Origin: Comamonadaceae bacterium
GTDB taxonomy: Bacteria > Pseudomonadota > Gammaproteobacteria > Burkholderiales > Burkholderiaceae_C
DNA length: 64,000 nt
NCBI GenBank assembly: GCA_027484575.1
Contig: JAIXSQ010000004.1
Location: forward strand, 248,001-312,000
Direction: 5' to 3'
The notes under the pieces are model-generated. The model was not told the origin of the DNA and searched no databases. It worked only from the letters and a program-made list of their open reading frames with translations. Shown here in pieces: positions 62,583 to 64,000 of the stretch. The stretch's first letter is position 1. Each line of letters begins with the position of its first letter. A program made the translations under genes and the position numbers.

Positions 62583-62745
62583 GGCGCCAGCCTGCCTGCG
62601 CCGGCCCCGCGCCGCGGTCGGCGCAGGCAATCCGACGGCGTAGGCGGCGTGCGCGCCCCCCGGGCCGCAGATGCGCCGGCGGCCTACGCCGGCGGCCGGC
62701 GCCGCATGGCGCAATGCAGGCCCGACCACTCACCGCCACCACCGC

Positions 62746-62916
62746 ATGGGCAAGTCCATCGTCACCGAGGCCGACCGCCGGCGCAGCCCGCAGCCCGCGG
62801 CCAGCGCCACCTACACGCCGCCCAGGTCCCGCCAGGGGCAGAAGAGCAGCCAGGAACGCGGCACCGCGACCCGCAACAAGAAGAACCCGGGCAAGCGCCC
62901 GCACCAGGGCGGCTGA
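62746..62916 (+). CDS. Small basic hypothetical protein
   Basis: A 56-residue, Lys/Arg/Gln-rich protein (MGKSIVTEADRRRSPQ... ATRNKKNPGKRPHQGG) with strong positive charge, suggesting nucleic-acid binding or a disordered tail. No strong ribosome site is visible before the ATG. It is 20 bases upstream of the 62937 gene, so the two may form an operon. No family recognised. Confidence 0.5.
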   Translation: MGKSIVTEADRRRSPQPAASATYTPPRSRQGQKSSQERGTATRNKKNPGKRPHQGG

Positions 62917-62936
62917 GGCCGCGCAGGAGCCCACCG

Positions 62937-63176
62937 ATGAAGCTCGACATCTACAGGCGCCCCGAGCCGGGCGGCAAGCTCTCCTACCTCGTGGTGCCCA
63001 CGGGCGAGGCGATCCCGCACGAAGCCGAGAACAGCGACTGGCAGTCGGTCGCCCGCGACCAGGACCTGGACGCCACGCGGCTGCACGTGCAGCACCACAT
63101 CGAGGATCCCGAGGCACAGCTGCGTGAGAAGGGTTACGCGATCACCAGCGTGACCCAGCAGGTCACCTCCGGCTGA
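62937..63176 (+). CDS. Small conserved-looking protein (DUF6139-like)
   Basis: A 79-residue protein with AGGAG ribosome site. The start MKLDIYRRPEPGGKLSYLVVPTGEAIPHEAENSDWQ-type pattern and the ending EKGYAITSVTQQV match a small Burkholderiales family that I believe is DUF6139, but I am not certain of the name. It looks folded (alternating polar and hydrophobic residues), unlike its disordered neighbours. It precedes the nuclease-helicase gene by 36 bases. Confidence 0.65.
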   Translation: MKLDIYRRPEPGGKLSYLVVPTGEAIPHEAENSDWQSVARDQDLDATRLHVQHHIEDPEAQLREKGYAITSVTQQVTSG

Positions 63177-63212
63177 GCCGCGGCGCAGGGGGCGGCCGCT
63201 ACCATCGCGGCC

Positions 63213-64000
63213 ATGCCCTACACGGTGGCCGTGCGTGCCCTGTGCGAGTTCACCGCCAAGGCCGGCGACCTCGACCTGCGCTTTTCCCCCTCCCCCACCG
63301 CCCGCGAAGGCCTGGCCGGCCACGCGGCGGTGCAGGCTGCGCGCGGCCCGGGCTACGAGGCCGAGGTTCCGCTGGAAGGGCGGTTCGAGGACCTGCGCGT
63401 GCGCGGCCGCGCCGACGGCTGGGATCCCGCCCGCCGGCGGCTGGAGGAGATCAAGACCCACCGCGGCGACCTGGCCCGGCAGCCGGCCAACCACCGGGCC
63501 CTGCACTGGGCGCAGGCCCGGGTGTACGGCTGGCTGCTGTGCGAGGCGCACGGCCTGGAGCGGCTGACGCTGGCCCTGGTCTACCTCGACGTGGCCAGCG
63601 GCCGCGAGACGGTGCTCGAGGAAGAGCGCACCCGCGGGGAACTGCAGGCCGAGTTCGCGGCGCACTGCGGCCGCTTCCTGGCCTGGGCCAGGCGCGAGCA
63701 GGCCCACCGCGCGGCCCGCGACGCCGCGCTGCAGGGCCTGGCCTTCCCGCATGCCGGCTGGCGTGGTGGGCAGCGGGCGCTGGCCGAGGCGGCCTACAAG
63801 GCCGCGGTGCAGCGACGCCACCTGCTGGCGCAGGCGCCCACCGGCATCGGCAAGACGGTGGGCACGCTGTTCCCGCTGCTCAAGGCCGCGCCCGCACAGG
63901 GCCTGGACAAGCTGGTCTTCCTCACAGCCCGCACGCCGGGCCGCCAGCTCGCGCTCGATGCGCTGCACACCCTGCAGGCCTCGGCCCCGGGGCTGCCCCT
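63213..64000 (+). CDS. Nuclease-helicase fusion (5' part; DinG/Rad3-like)
   Basis: The frame opens at ATG 63213 (MPYTVAVRALCEFTAKAGDLDLRF) and runs off the right edge with no stop. Residues about 60-90 contain GRADGWDP...EEIKTHRG, the PD-(D/E)XK nuclease pattern of RecB/Cas4-type enzymes. From about 192 onward is a helicase start: AFPHAGWRGGQRALAEAAYKA and Walker A LAQAPTGIGKTVGTLFPLL, as in COG1199 DinG/XPD helicases. Both domains in one protein suggest combined DNA unwinding and cutting, a repair role. Only about 262 codons are visible. Confidence 0.85.
   Translation, partial: MPYTVAVRALCEFTAKAGDLDLRFSPSPTAREGLAGHAAVQAARGPGYEAEVPLEGRFEDLRVRGRADGWDPARRRLEEIKTHRGDLARQPANHRALHWAQARVYGWLLCEAHGLERLTLALVYLDVASGRETVLEEERTRGELQAEFAAHCGRFLAWARREQAHRAARDAALQGLAFPHAGWRGGQRALAEAAYKAAVQRRHLLAQAPTGIGKTVGTLFPLLKAAPAQGLDKLVFLTARTPGRQLALDALHTLQASAPGLP

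Overview
The window is high-GC DNA (codon third positions are almost all G or C) from what looks like a betaproteobacterium of the order Burkholderiales, most likely family Comamonadaceae (Ramlibacter/Variovorax-like). The evidence is gene content and order: pilU-dapE-prmB, the purD-acyltransferase-hemF-nadD-rsfS-rlmH-maf-rng block, the tolB-pal-cpoB-tcdA set around a tRNA-Lys, and pobA with a divergent IclR regulator. I see no rRNA, insertion sequence, prophage or CRISPR array. It reads as a normal chromosomal segment with dense, often overlapping genes; no stretch above 300 bases lacks a gene.

Layout. 1-5269 (+): end of an upstream gene, then pilU (twitching motility), dapE (lysine/peptidoglycan), prmB (ribosomal protein L3 methylation) and an ABC-F ATPase. 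5282-11021 (-): two GAF-domain proteins, a Sel1/TPR-like protein, tRNA-Lys with a strong terminator, tcdA, cpoB, pal and tolB. tolQRA are not beside tolB. 11058-18676: a lipopolysaccharide core / surface polysaccharide cluster, with two GT2 glycosyltransferases leftward, then galE, an MsbA-like exporter, a GT9 heptosyltransferase, a GT25 enzyme and an O-antigen ligase-like protein rightward. 18686-26163 (-): a housekeeping operon of yebC, purD, acyltransferase, hemF, nadD, rsfS, rlmH, maf and rng, coupled mostly by 4-base start/stop overlaps.

26240-35500 (+): a HerA-like ATPase, a degenerate kinase/receiver protein, a URC4-like gene with upp (uracil salvage or catabolism), cytochrome c', a Tat-type amino-acid-binding protein and a large HPII catalase. 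35501-43003 (-): Bcr/CflA-type drug exporter, YfcH-like epimerase, HrpA helicase and a membrane protein with a degenerate GGDEF domain. 43129-44481 (+): argA. 44602-49754 (-): a 1-Cys peroxiredoxin, the sulfate importer sbp-cysT-cysW-cysA, and dsbB. 49933-52068: an IclR regulator divergent from pobA.

52072-64000 is the most accessory part: an HNH protein, a short CoA-transferase-like protein, a secreted hypothetical, a zinc-ribbon membrane protein, an exported caspase-like protease, a YgiQ radical-SAM protein, a DUF924 protein, a metallo-beta-lactamase-fold enzyme, a stress-protein-like gene coupled to exonuclease III, four or five very small proteins (several apparently disordered), and the 5' part of a nuclease-helicase fusion running off the end.

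The best leads for new biology are the exported caspase with its uncharacterised C-terminal domain and neighbours, the pseudo-kinase/pseudo-receiver protein with its upstream inverted repeat, the peroxiredoxin linked to sulfate uptake, and the set of small disordered proteins. None of these is proven to be a new system from sequence alone.
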